Shown piece after piece: positions 11,833 to 25,007 of a DNA stretch of 64,000 nucleotides (within the stretch, counting starts at the first letter, position 1; each line of letters begins with the position of its first letter). The notes under the pieces are model-generated. The model searched no databases and was not told where the DNA came from. It worked only from the letters and a program-made list of their open reading frames with translations. The translations under genes were made by a program, and so were the position numbers. This DNA is from Fasciola hepatica (lineage: Eukaryota > Platyhelminthes > Trematoda > Plagiorchiida > Fasciolidae). Where the stretch lies: NCBI GenBank assembly GCA_948099385.1, contig CANUEZ040000151.1, positions 3,046,001 to 3,110,000 on the forward strand, written 5' to 3'.

Positions 11833-11904
11833 GGTGATGGCGGGGATTCGAACCTCCGACTTTTGAGGTGGTAATAGGGCGTTCTAAACCACGTAGACAC
11901 CACC
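11833..11904 (-). repeat. tRNA-like (SINE-head-like) sequence
   Basis: A 72-base tRNA-shaped sequence on the minus strand. The ends pair over 7 bases: GGTGGTG with CATCACC, including one G-T. The B box GGTTCGAATCC is a perfect pol III match. The A-box region TGGTTTAGAACG is weaker. The T-stem has mismatches and the anticodon arm is not clean, so it is not a working tRNA gene. It directly precedes RTE copy B in the same orientation, so it is either the head of a tRNA-derived SINE or a promoter-like 5' part of the LINE copy. Confidence 0.65.
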
Positions 11905-14900
11905 AGTCGGTTGGCAGAAGAACAAAAATAAAGTAGTAATGGATTAATAAGGCAATTGTGTTATACCTGATGATTCGTTGTCATAAATTATTATATTTGT
12001 ATTATTCATCTGGAAAATTATCGGATTGGCGTATTCAATAAAGGCTCGGAATTACCGAGTGATTTCATTGATTTTCGAAGTAAGCCGAGAAGTTTACTTA
12101 TTCGCAACGCGACATAATGTAGACTGGCTTATTCTCTTATTCCAGGTGAGAAATAGGGTTTTGCAAACATATGTCTGCACCTGGACACAGAGTTATAAGG
12201 TGCGTCCAGCTGTGAGCAAAAGGAAAACTTCAAGTGGCGACCTGATAGTATCCATATGGTTGTTGTTGTCAAAAAACGGTACTGAATCATCAAAACATGC
12301 CTGTCAGTCTTCTTTCAAGATGATCAGGAAATTGCTGCATATAACATCAAGCTGGACGGTTAGAGAAAGGGGCTGCCACTCACAGATATCGATGAAGACC
12401 ACGAGATTTGTCAAAATCTTTCAACCACTAATCCTCTGGGCCACTAGTGAAAACCCACTACGTAGGTCGGCTAACACGATTGTCTAGTGTCTGTTTCTCA
12501 TTCTACATGGAAGAATCCTTTGTTGAGCAAGGGATTAAAGGATCAAAGATGTAAGCAATAGCGTGATGAACATCCAAGAGGAATTTTCTGCTTGCGATCA
12601 AAATGGAATAGCTAAACTCCATTTTGCAACGATACGTCCCTGTATGTTGAACTGCCGTAGGCAGACATATGGTGAGCAGTTTTCGTGTGGCCGACATCAT
12701 TTACCAATGTAATTTGGACGGGTAAACGTTATACTCCAAATATTCTGAAGCTCATCCTCGACGCGTTTTAGCTAAGCTGGTGGAGCGCGTGCAGTACCAA
12801 AGTTTAGGTTGCAAACCATACGTGAATAAGCACCCCCCATCCCCCGAGATCAACGACTTTTATTACTTTGAATCGTTACCTTGATGAAACTGTGCAGGCT
12901 AGGGTAGTACAGTATTTGTAGAGAACGAATTTGATCTATAAGTATTTTTTTGCACTCCTCAATAACCTCCCAGCATCGAACATCTCCTCCATCAGAGTTG
13001 CCGAAGATTTAAATAAGGAGGTACACCCCTTCGGTCTTCCTAACTCTTATGAGGCCTTCATAGTTTCTAACATGTCTTCCTCCGGTCTTCCTTGAATCCA
13101 TGGGATAACTTGTTGTCACCCCGGAAAGCGAGTGACTGATGCGTTAATATTAAAGAATTTCTTTTCAGCTTTGAGACCTAGCTAAAACACGTGACTCCAA
13201 AAACGCTCTGACCACAAAATCCTCGATTCCAATCGTCCATCAGGACCTCATCATTCTCTTTCGAGAACCACCACGAAGTTTCATATTGTGATGCTTTAGC
13301 AGATAAACTCACGACTCTTGGTATCTTGATATTTATTACCGAACGATTTTCTGGTTATCTCATCAACCGTATAACAGAAATGTGCCTGCCATCTGGCATA
13401 CTTTCACTGTTACGTTTTCCACGTTCGTTTTCTTATAGCACCTAACCATGCTACCGGAATTCCACTTGTGTTTACTTGCTTATCCGGAAAAGTCATACTT
13501 TTCATTCTGTTAACTATCGTCCCGTATTCTAGAATTCAAGTATTTCAAAAGTCGTGCTAAAGAAGCGGCTCTCTCTGCTCCATATTTGGCAAGCAACTCA
13601 CTGCTCTGTGAACACCGGCATGGAATTTTCGTGTGCAGATCTACTGTCAACGAACCGTTTTGCCTTCGTTTACTGCACCTTTGAGTGTTCAATAATACAA
13701 CCATTTATACACTGTCAGAATGTGTGTGATGGTCGTTGTTGTGTTGTCTCACCTGTACAACTTTAATTTCCTAAACATGAGGATTTTTCTCTCATTCATA
13801 CGGAAGATGAAGTAAGGTTTTTCAAAAGGAATTTATTATCTCTCATTCTATGATTGCGGTGATCATTATCGTTAGTATTATTATTATTATTACTATTCGA
13901 TTCTCATTTTGATTCTAGTTCTGATGATGATGCAGATATTGCGGGTGTTCTCAGTGTTATCACGAGTCAGTTCAGGACAGTGGTGCAATCTGAGGTGGTA
14001 CCTTTAGGCTAAATAAACTCGAAATGTCATCTTAATCCTGAAATGGTTTGATGAAAAGGTCAGAAAATTATACATTTAGTACCTTCTGAAATTGTGATTT
14101 GTTACTACAAGAGCTTGTTGCAGGGTCAGTATACTGAATTGACAGCTAGCAGTTGACAGTTTCCACTACCTTCATTCGAAGGCAGATATTTTCCCATCTA
14201 GAGAAGCAACTGTTCTTGTGAACTTCGAGTGTAGTCCTCATATCACAAGGGGCTACAGACGGATTGGAATACACCGTTCGGAGCGAGAGGATGCCTTTCT
14301 ATCAAACTGTAAGCTAGATTTTTTTCGTTTCCATGGCACATGAACAAATATGGAGAGAGGAAAATGCGCTTCCGATCTCTTCGTTGTCATAGTAGCCTGT
14401 GTACAGGAAAAAGGAAATTGTACCGTGAAAGCTACATCCGCACTCAAATGAGTACTGTCTGTCGTGATAAACTTCATATGGGACTTTTTCCAACTTGCCA
14501 TTCAGTTTCACCCAATTTTCATCTTTCTGTGGCTGTTACGACGGAATATTTTTTTAGGAACAAGTGCCTTTCACTGCTAGGTGATTCATATCAGACGTCA
14601 AAGCTACCATTTCCAACAGAATAGCCATCACTCATTGGTGGTTGATGAAGGAGAATCTACACAGGATGCTATTTGTGCGCTCTACCAGAGATGATATGGA
14701 ACTGAACTTCTAACATCAGTAACAGGATTAATTCATCAAATCATAAAGTTGAACAAAATGACCAGTACTGCTGATTATTCCTATATAAGCTGGCCATTAG
14801 AACATCATGGATCTGAACGTTAGATTTTGGGCCAGCGATTTCTGAACGTATGAGCAAATGCGCACCATTCACGTGATCGGTTGTGGCTCAATCAGCACAT

Positions 14901-16230
14901 CTGAGAAAATCGTCGTATTCTGTGAAAACCTCTTTCGTACACACACCGTTCATTACAGCGTAGCCGTTTTCCAAATCTGATGGTATAAAAACAAACAATG
15001 TTCATTAGAATGATTTATTGGTACACATTGATCAGAACTTCTCATTTATGCTTGACGACCTACAGGGCTCTGTCAAAGCGAAACTAGTTGGTGCGATTGC
15101 CATTGCAAAATAATCTAGCCTAAGGGACGTCAAAAGGATGCACACTGACGACATTCATGAAATCTGCATCTTTAAACTCCATCAATACGATGTTTATCTC
15201 TTTTGCGTTATTGAAAAGGCTAATCGTGCATAGAATTATCTATACCGTGAGTTGAAATAACCCACATTAAACAGAAGTCTAATGTTGAAGAAATGTATCG
15301 AACTGAAGAAGGTTTCCGGTGGATTCCGAACGGACTTAGAAAATCTTCTTTTTAAGTTTGACAGAATACTCCTTCCTGAAGGATAGCGCTACACTCCAAC
15401 CAGTAAGAATAGACGGCTAGGTTTGCAGTCGGTATTAAGTATCATTGTCCTGGGTTTTCTCGCTTCGTTAGCCGTTCGCAGATAGAAGCTGAAAGCCCAA
15501 GTTCGTTGTCGTATGCAAGTGCTAACAAAAACCATGATTTTGGACCTTTGGTCAAAGGGTTTCTGAAGACAGAACGTAAAACATTCACGATCGATAGAGA
15601 CTCCTCAACCTGTGATTTGGAAACTAAACGTATCTGAGGAAACTTTTGAAATTAGAGCATTCCTTAGGCCTAATCTTAACAAATTCTACTCGTCGAAGTG
15701 CACAGGTCAGCATGATTGACCAGTGTTTTAGTACAGGATTTTACACTATCAGATTCATAATTTATGTTATAACAAAAGCAATGAATATGGAGCAGGCCTT
15801 CTTTGGGATGATAAGCAACATGATTCTTCATAGAGAGTGTCCAGTTTGATTTATGATCAGAACTACCTTCAAAGGGAGGTTGCATAAAGGGGAACTTTCA
15901 TTGAGACAAAACTCCCCGATGCCATTGAGTCAAAACTAGAACAGGATGCAGTATAGTTTTCATTAATAATAATGAAATACATGCACGTTTAACTTTTTCA
16001 GCTAAAATTTTACAGTTGAGCCATGAACAAAATTGGCTAGCAAAATAGCTTCCTAAAGTGCATTCTTGTGTTATCTAAAAGTTACCTCACATGAAACGTA
16101 TAACACAGCAAAGACTGTATGAATCTCAGCACTTTCTTCTGTCAGTTAGCTGGAACACCTCGATGAACCCCAGTTATTTGAGGAAAGTCGTTAATCAGTG
16201 AATAAATTGAACAATCATGGATTGTCGTCT
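11905..16230. other. No recognised gene; one ATT microsatellite
   Basis: About 4.3 kb with no supported gene. The longest frame (12026-12487, plus, 153 codons) has no recognised domain. Minus-strand frames near 12616-12660 and 14431-14480 contain the recurrent G-T-Y-x-C-like motif described in the findings. A (TTA)n run lies at 13873-13892. Confidence 0.5.
13873..13892 (+). repeat. (TTA)n microsatellite
   Basis: Short imperfect run of ATT/TTA units in AT-rich sequence, ending in TACTATT. Confidence 0.9.
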
Positions 16231-16321
16231 GCCATGTCCGGACATTTGGCCACTGGGTATTTGATCGAATGGACATTTGGTCACCAGACATTTGGATGAT
16301 TGAACTATGCTATATATTCAC
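16231..16321 (+). repeat. Left inverted arm of foldback element
   Basis: Contains GACATTTGGCC, TATTTGATCG, GACATTTGGTC and GACATTTGGATG in tandem, about 18-20 bases apart. It pairs with 16995-17096. Confidence 0.8.
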
Positions 16322-16994
16322 TCAAATCTGTCAAATGCCACACCCTCAGAAAGTGGATTAGGCGTAGCCCGTTCCTCTAGCCACTCTTGGTATTTATAGT
16401 TTACACCTGATAATTCGGATTTATAAAGGCATACATTGACCTTGGATAGGCAAACGAAGAGGCTTGTGCTATGCTGTTATGCGAATGCATCACAGTCATA
16501 TTCTTTTCACCATTGTGGCCTCACAACAGCTTTACGCTTAATTCCGAAAGCCGAAGGCTTGAAACTAAGTTCAGCTGAAATAGCAGTGTGGTTTGCCTCG
16601 ACAAAGCCCGGTGAATCTGGCATTCAAGCCTTTGTCCTTTTTGACTACATTAGTGTGTGAACAAAATAACTCACGTTAACAATTGCATGCTACAGACAGA
16701 ATAGGATTCATCACTGACCTTGTCTTGACCACGGACTGTTTTCAACGTCCATTCCAGCGGCCCTGATTTGCAAGCCTAAGTCTGGAGGAAACACCTATCG
16801 GCTAGGTGACGGATACCGATCACAGTCATTGGCGAGCAAGTAATCGTCCTGTTCGTGTGAGTTGGATTTAGGCTGCTTTATCGACCGATGAGCGAATCAC
16901 GGCTACGCACACGCTCAAAGTCCAGTGATTGGCAGCGTTTGACAGGCTTAAGTGAATATAGTGTTTTCTATATATAATGAAATGGGATTATTCG

Positions 16995-17096
16995 GTGAAT
17001 ATAGTGTAGTTCAATCATCCAAATGTCTGGAGACCAAAAGTCCATTCAACCGAATGTCCGTTCGACCAAATATCCGGCTACCAAAAGTCCGGGAGC
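16995..17096 (-). repeat. Right inverted arm of foldback element
   Basis: Read on the minus strand it contains GACTTTTGGTAG, ATATTTGGTCG, GACATTCGGTTG, GACTTTTGGTC and GACATTTGGATG in tandem. It has one more subrepeat than the left arm, which suggests gain or loss of units within the arm. Confidence 0.8.
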
Positions 17097-20000
17097 CGTT
17101 GTCTGCTTCACTTAGTTGACGAGGTGATGCGTACGGGGCATACACATTGTGATGCCTATTTGGGCGTTATTAAAAAGGATGCTTTGCGCCGTCAAGCCTA
17201 ACGTCCTGGGTCTACCGAAACGAGTGGTGCTAGAAGAATTAAAATAGAACAGTTCTCGCGGTTAGCTGTGATGAATCCACATAAAGCTGTCCGTAGATCA
17301 CAGTTGTTATACCTCAAAGGATTTCATTTTTGAGAGGGGCACCCAATCACGCTGCTAATGTACAAATTAGATTGTTGAGAACAAGCACTGTTCCCAATTG
17401 TTTTTCCATCTTTCATCACAACGAAAATTAGAGTTAGGGTCTATGGACTGTTTTAATACATTTGTATAGGCGTCTCCCGTCGCCGACAACGACTGAATAA
17501 GTTACTGAGCTTTACGATGATTCTACATTCACCTGGGGAAAATCAGTAGATGAACACAGTCAAAGCTTTCATCCCCTGGTCATAGCTCAATGTCTTAGAC
17601 TTTCTAAAGCCCGGAGTAGGTGGGAGCCACATTTTTGCACTTATTTGCGATTGATGCATGCTTTTCTGTTCCCCTGGGCTTGCAAAGTGTAATGTGAAAG
17701 AATAAATGTCCAATTCCAGTTAACAATGCAGGCAAGTGAAAATTCTTGAGAAACACACCAGACATGTTCTAAACATCGCATGTATTCCTCCTTAATTTTC
17801 ATCAGGTATTGAAACATAGTGTTACGTAATTTGGATTCTCCGTGGAACATGATGACTGTATGATCAGAGGCATGTAACTAATCGGTGGAAACAGATATAT
17901 TGGTGAATAGCCCAAGAGAGACTAAATAAAACTCACCACAGAGCCATCAGGTTGCAGCAGAATCTCGGTAAACGGAAAGAAGACCCAAACCCCGAGTATC
18001 AAATGAAGTTGGCTCTTGGACTGTCAAAAACTGCGTAACTGGTCGAAAACGGGAGAATTAGAAACTTGAAGCCCAGATGGATGCTGACAGCAGCAATTTG
18101 CACTTATTTTTAGTGTAGACGTACAAAAAGACTGTGTGACCAACCACGCATTGACTATGATCTGACTCGCCTGGATTTGCCAATGTTGTGTTCGTAGTTA
18201 GTAATAGAACATAATGTTAGTACTGCGTTTATTTGTACAAGCGTAAACACAAAACCCGTCCGTAGTCAACGAGTAAACCGCAATCAAACAGGTAAGTTAG
18301 CACAAAGAGCTAATTTACGTGTACTGTTACTGGCAACAGAGTAAGACCAATCAGTACATAGCAAAACAGATAAGTCAGCACTGCTGGGGCTGAAACATGA
18401 ATAAAGTTTGAGGCAAAGCAGACGTATGTCCACTCATGGGAGGAATATTGATCGGTTGTTCGCGTAGTTTGCGTGACTTTAACCAGACACAACAGCTAAC
18501 AAAGCTATATATTTCTAACTTCGCATTTTTGTCGTGAATTTTCTCTCACACATGTATTGGAAAATGTATGCTATCATGCATCACTCATTTCACTGAATAG
18601 TACCCTGTACCTTTTCGGATACAGACTTGTAATTTGGAGTGATAAACGAAAATACAGGCAACTTCTACTTCAAAAAATTCGCAAACCAGAGTGAAATTTA
18701 TTTAGATGACAACGAATGCTTTAAAAGTCAGCATTTTAACGGGATGTTCCCGGTCGAACCTATCTTTTCCACCTAATTCATTTATTAGTCCCATTTCCTT
18801 ACTTGTCGTGATATATTGGGATCCAAAGGTGTGAGTAAGAATCACTGAAAACGAACTTGTTCACAGATTTATTTTCTACAGAAATGTTCATTAGGAATAT
18901 TCCGACAGTATTTATTGGGGTTTACCAGTTTATCGTGGTTGTGAGAACCAGAATGAGAATTAGTCTGCCACCTACAAAACGAAGGATAAGAAATACCAAG
19001 CCGTACTTTGTTTGTGAAGCTTAATGAAGTTACAGTCGGTTTTTTTCTCGATCTACGTACACACAAGTTTATTGCTTATTGTGTCGGATATCTATCGGGA
19101 CACCTGTTTAGGAAAGAAAATAATGGTCGAATAACAACAACCAGCATCTGTCACCAAAAGTAGAGTCCAAAGCATGTCATGCCTAAACAAAGAACCCAAC
19201 CATAATAACACATAAAATCCCAATTAGCCGTATCCAGGCTTGTCAGCAAGATACTGAGGCAAAGCATTTCCGTTACCTCTGGAAATTTTGAAACATGGAA
19301 CAAGCAAGTAGTGCATCTTGGAACAATCTTTGAAATCACCGTGGCCATATAAAGCGACCGATTCATCTCATTCTTGTCCCAAAAACCTATGCCTTACAAT
19401 CAGTGCTAACCTTTAATTTGTTTCTTCTACACATTTTTCCCACAGAGGTTGCTAACAAGAACTCCGGACTTACTGATGTCCTAAATTCTCCCGGTTAAAC
19501 TATTTCCGTCAGCTGTGTGTGCTATATCATGCCTAACAGTTCGGGTATGGTACAGCCTCGACCAAAAATTCGTAAATAAATTACTTGCTTGCAGTGGTGA
19601 TAGGTATTTTACCAGTGGAATTCCGATTACTTTATTCGTTGGTGAAACCTACCAGTAACGACAAATCGCTGCTATAATTGCCATGAAACTTTGCAGTTTT
19701 GCGCTATATTTTTTAACCGTTTTTTCAGATTATGTGCAAAGTACGATCAGTATGTTTCATGCGCCCGGTTGACGTGAGTTGGAAAGGAGCATGCAGTCAT
19801 AAGCAAAGCAAATCTTTTCACTCCGCTGCACTCTAGGATCTAGGATATTCATGACTTGACATGTACAGTTACGACACTGTTTCTGGAACTCAGTTTAACT
19901 GTGCCGTGTCAAATTGTTGACTGTTGTTTTGTACAATCTATGTGCACAAAACTTTGTAGAAAGATATACACAGCTGAGACAGCTTTTTTAGTGGACAGGA

Positions 20001-20689
20001 TTATTTTTCAATAACAGAACGGTAAATTTTTGCTGTTCTTCAAAACAGTGAAAAAAGTTTCCTTTGGGAATACAAAACTGTATGCTCATGTCGCAAAGCT
20101 CAACAGATGCACGTTTCCTAGCCCAATATGAAGGCGATACAAAGTGATCAGCGTATCCCCATGAGAACAATATTTATATACGGTGACCTTTGTTTGTGTG
20201 CTTAGACAATGAAGTTATATGTTTCATTCACTAGGCCTAACTAACACATGTCTCGTTTATTTTTAATGAGCAGTGCAAAACCATAAAAGGCAACTATAAC
20301 CTTGACCAAATCTGGACGCGGTATTCTTAGTCATAGAATCAGTCTTTCATTTGTTCAAAGATTTATTGTTTATTTTTATGAGGCAAGCCAGATTTCGTCA
20401 AACTGATGTACCTGCAAGTTCGGATGGTAACCCAGATATTCGTCGCTCACTTGCTAGTCAAAATTGGTGGGCAAATCAAGGGGTATATTGTTCCAACAGT
20501 ACAACATGTATCACATCAGTCGATTACCTGTGCATTCTTGATTATCTCTTGGAATTTTCGAACTGATAAAGTAAAAAGATTAATTTTTACATCAAATAAA
20601 CAATAACCAGCATATTGTGTTTCATGAAGATTGACTGTTTTTCCTTGCGTTTGATTGTTGTGACCCTGAGAAACTATCTCCCTCCCTTA
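17097..20689. other. No recognised gene or element
   Basis: About 3.6 kb of AT-rich sequence. Short minus-strand frames (17641-17850, 18310-18492, 19151-19366) include hydrophobic stretches but no known domain, and their lengths are expected by chance. Confidence 0.5.
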
Positions 20690-20940
20690 GTGTAAGTGCT
20701 CAATGGGAGAAGCTCATAACTGTGGCCGCAAACATTAACTGTATCACCACGGAGAGCAAAAGAAAGTGACATTGAGACTTGGAGTATAGAAGCGCAGTTG
20801 ATTTTTGTTCGGTCAATCTTGACAACGAGCAGGGCGATGGCAAGCTGTTGCCTACCACTGGTGTGACCGACGCTGACACTGTTCCAACTTAGCATCCTGG
20901 AGAAGTCGAGGAATCGCATCACTCAAGTGCCAATGTTCAA
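20690..20940 (-). mobile_element. Orphan RTE endonuclease N-terminal fragment, copy C
   Basis: Minus-strand frame of about 82 codons. It shows the start of the RTE endonuclease in degraded form: L-S-W-N-S-V-S (family L-x-T-W-N-V-R-T-L), then TSGRQQLAIAL, VVKIDRTKIN (family L-K-I-D-I-C-C), SFALRGDTVNV (family L-R-x-S-G-D) and a G-H-S/L-L-P-L-S block (family G-H-x-G-V-G-x-x-L-S). No later EN block or RT follows downstream. The match is by remembered block order only, so assignment is moderate. It differs in sequence from the EN pieces of copies A and B. Confidence 0.55.
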
Positions 20941-23900
20941 GAAAGAGCATATCAAAACCATGTAAATGAATCTCACTTTTATGCTATGTAGTAAAACTTG
21001 TATTGCAAAATCTATTTTTTTGTTGTTGTTAAATTTTCCATCGCTTTAGGAAAACAAAAGTCTTGCATCTTTTCTCATCACTTACATTTAGTCTTTCAAG
21101 AAAAGATTGGAATTTGCAAAAGCAAGAGGTGATGAAAGAAAGCAAATAAACTAAATTGAAGTTTTGTTCCCTATCGGATTTGGATGAAAGCCTCAAACAT
21201 GTAAATCCGCACTAGAGGAGAAACTCAGAAACTTGTTTGTCCACGGACCACCGCCTCGAAGTTTATTCTCCTGTACAGGGAAAATATCAGTAGGAATTAC
21301 TCTCTCCAGGGGTTACGAAAAAAGCTCTATCTTCCAATCTCTATGAGGGAAATGACGAAGCTCATTTTGCAGGCACTACTCATCCAACCACAAAGTAGAA
21401 GAAATTCGCGCTTACCTAATGGTACCTGCAGCAGATCATGCACGGTTGTAGTGATTCAGATTACACTAATCCAGGTGACGATATTGAGAACTTCGCGACT
21501 TGCGTAAAATTCGACGAAACTAAATTTATGAAAACTCCCACCCAGAATACAAAAAATCATTGGATATCATTTAATTTCAAAAGCATAGTGCACATGTAAA
21601 CAAAGTGAAGGAACTAAATATCATCAAATCAGTTATTCTGTCTATGTCAAAAGATAAACCGTTGCTACTCAGAACATATCCTACCTTTATAGTTCACCAG
21701 AATCACAGTTAGGAAAAGTCTTGTAAACCTCTTGAGCGGTCATTAGCATGACATTAAACCACGTGATATTAGGCTTAATCAGCTTGAGGGCAGTAAAAAG
21801 ATATTTCCATAAAATTTACTCACTAAGTTTGAATAAAGTGGGATATTTTCCTGCAAATAAGCCTGAATGTGTCCGGCATTCCAAGGGTAGTATATGAAGA
21901 GCAAGAACGATAGTTTCATTGCTGACTAAAACGTTGAACTACCGATGCAAGACTGTACAGCTTTTGTGCAACAGAATCAATTCTTGCATGATCACAGTGA
22001 TACTGTTTTTCGGAGATAGTATGAGTGTGGCCATTTTCATGTCGGGAAACTCTGAAAGTTGCTCAATTTTCTGTAGTCTATTCCATTCTGGCCCCCAACC
22101 TTCTCAAACTACCTGGGCAATCCCTCGTTAGAAACCATCATTGATCGATGGGTAGACAGTGGTTTTGGCCATCTGTTGCTTATACTAAAACTAAGGATAT
22201 TGCACATGTTGTAATGCATTTACCTGGCAGATGGTTGCTTACTTAGGAAGTTTCGTGTAATCAAAAATAGTCCTAAACAAAATGTGTCTTGAATCGGGAA
22301 CATGATCTGACTGGAGGTAAGCGCGCATCAACACCTGGAATCCACTTTTACGAGCGTATTGGGGGAGTGGATCCAGGTAGTCACGGCGATTGTGATAAAA
22401 GCTAACACGAATCTGACGTTTTTCACAATCATTCCTACTGCAATAGTACAAGACGAAACCCATACCGTCTTTGATCAGTCACAAAACGAAGCCCTTGCGA
22501 TCAGATAACACCAACACCATATCCTTATTTAACGGCATATATCCTGAATGATACATCCCGGATAAGGTTCAACTAAGAGTTTGATGACTGAACTTGACAG
22601 TGTAGGTAAAGTTGCGCTTCTTTTCTGATACAAAAAGAAAAGTTAGACCAATTTAATAAGTTATACTGCGTACAACATTGACCATTACAATCCTGTTGAC
22701 TGTAACTCCGGACATGTGAAATCCTGTTATATAGGGCCTTGGTCTTGTTATTTTCGTCTCAGACGAGATCGTGAGGACGTAGCTAAATCCGCAGTAGACT
22801 GACATCTCTAAGCACGTGCTACGAATGTTTTGGACTGCAAATTGTGACATACAGTTGAGAAATTCTGAAAAGTGTACACGCATTTCATTGGAATCTATGT
22901 GGTTTTGAAACAGTTTAACCGTATAATAGCCTTTTTTCGAAAGAAATATGGATTTTCCAAATGACCGACTTTCAGCGTTTTTTGTTGCTGGGAAATTAGC
23001 AGACTGAGATTTTCTGACGGAGTGGAGGTTCTATTCGTTATCTTACCAATCCATCTGTTAAGAGTCAATAAACCGAAGCAGAAAGCATTGTCAAAATTCG
23101 AATGGTGTAGTGGTTTTGGAATTAATCCGGTCCTCGCACGGAACTTTGCATCCCTAGAAATAGGCTTTTTATTAATTGCAACTACCACCTGGTGAATAAC
23201 TAATAAAAGGCTATTCTAGGCTATCTTTCCTCCAGGTGAAGAGCTTATGGTATCTATCCTCAAACGTGTGAGAAAATGAACTGCATATGGAAAGATCAGG
23301 ATACAAATGTACATGAGACCTTCCGCCGTAATGATTGATGCGCATATTACTACACTGTTATTATCATACGGAAGAAGTCCATGATTACACAGGAAGGCAA
23401 ACCGAAGGCAAGCGTATGTTTTTTCAAGTTATTTACTATCACACTTATATGAAAATTGAATAAGGGAAGAAAAGAACTCGAGTAATCAGTTAATCACTCA
23501 GTCAATCAATCAATCAGTTGATTAGCTGGACAGTCAATAGATAGAAAGGGGTTGTGATAAAATTACATAACACAATCAGAGGCCTAGATCGGCGTCACAT
23601 TCGGGGATGGTGTTATCGATCTTTGACCACAGAAGCTCAACGGCTTGGACCAACTGCTTTTGTGAGCAAAGCTTTGGGCATAGTAATTGGAGGCTGATTG
23701 TCCTGGCCGTCGGTAATGTCCTGTATGTGACTGATTTTGACGCCTTCGGTAGGAAGCCGAATGACGTAACTGCATCATCCGTATTGCTAGAGCCATCTAA
23801 ACGAGACTGTATTTAAGCGTATAGTTCAACCAAACAACTTTTCGATCCCAAACTAGGCGATTTCTGATTATAGTTTAACCAACGATCAACGAACCCAAAT

Positions 23901-25007
23901 CCACCACAGGATAAAAAGGAACACTGGATGAGTCGGGATCACGCGTTATACGGTGTGAAACGTACAACAATTTAACAGTGCAACAAATCACACATTCTTG
24001 CTTGACCGTAGTTCTTAGGCCGACGGTACACGGAACTACCATGAGGAACGTACCAGTTCAACCGAGCTTTGCCGAACAGGAAAAGAAAGTAATTTGTAAC
24101 AGGTAATAGTCACCTGGTACAGGGACAACGAATAAGAATATCACCCATGGATACTTGCTAGAAAACCTTTGAAATTTTAATAGTTAAAGACCGGTAGAGG
24201 GTCTGACGCTGTAACAGGTGTGATCTGAGTCTAACAGATGAGCGGGGACTTCGCCTGTTCTTTTCCGCCTTGATTTTGTTTGGACATAAACATGAATGTA
24301 ATTTACTTGGGAATGAAACTGCCAAAAACAAGTTCGCCTAAGCCCTGGGGTCTGAAGTTGATAAAATGTCCACTGGTCTCTTATCTCGTTGAATCATTCC
24401 ACCTTTTTTGGGCATAGAGCCCACCAACCTTGCTAAGATACCTCCAGTTATCCCGTGCTGAATAGCATACAGTACTTTCGCCCGTTTAATCCAATGTGGA
24501 AAAGTGCATTAACTCGTTTGCGCAAAGTTCAAATTAACTAACCTAACAAAAGAAAACCAAGACTGTTATAGGGCGTTTGTGGCAACAGAATCTCCAGGAT
24601 GTCTATGATTTTCCTATCATGAACCCACCTTGAGAGTAACAGACATGCGAACAGCTAAAAAATCAACATCCAAACAATCTACCCAAGTCAAATCAAAGTC
24701 AAAATTGACTTCAGTCCTCTCCAGGAATGGTTTTCAGTACCGTACTTTTGGGGTAAGCTTGGTAGCTACTAGAATCGTTAAAGCAATGGTAAAAGGAAAT
24801 GCTGGTAGAACGAGTTAACACAAAGTTTTCTAGAGTTCATGAGACACCCATGATGGGTTGTTGAGTTAACTGACAAGAAGAGGCTAGGACAGATAAATAA
24901 CACAAGTTTGTCCGGGAGTAGAATAAATTGTATTTACAGCTGATGGATGATAAATAGGTATTGCGGAACGTGTAGTGATTTCCGGTGTAGAGTAGGAAGA
25001 ATAGCCA
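20941..25007. other. No recognised gene; one weak tetranucleotide run
   Basis: About 4 kb without a supported gene. The minus-strand block 22243-22468 has an open frame and good splice-like borders (see findings) but no recognised domain. A short run of CAAT/AATC units lies at 23490-23523. Confidence 0.5.

Larger units (their letters stand above)
16231..17096. mobile_element. Foldback / non-autonomous DNA transposon with long inverted arms
   Basis: Arms at about 16231-16321 and 16995-17096 are inverted copies of each other. The inner ends share the near-identical stretch CAGACATTTGGATGATTGAA, followed by CTA-x-x-CTATAT. Each arm is built from reiterated ACATTTGGTC-type words separated by CC, CG or CGAA, giving a repeat-in-repeat structure. 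The 670-base interior holds no recognised transposase. Its longest frame, 16436-16660 plus, is unremarkable. Arms this long with internal subrepeats are typical of foldback-type or MITE-like elements that move using a partner's enzyme. I could not define target-site duplications with certainty, so the outer limits are approximate. Confidence 0.75.

Noticed and set aside
11833..11904. Functional tRNA gene
   Set aside because: T-stem mismatches and no clean anticodon arm despite the acceptor pairing; better as a tRNA-derived repeat.
12026..12487. 153-codon plus frame, the longest non-transposon frame
   Set aside because: No recognised domain, no good splice borders, and one frame of this length is roughly expected by chance across six frames.
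17641..19366. Hydrophobic minus frames as exons of a polytopic membrane protein
   Set aside because: Short, chance-length; AT-rich DNA commonly yields hydrophobic translations; splice borders inconsistent in phase.
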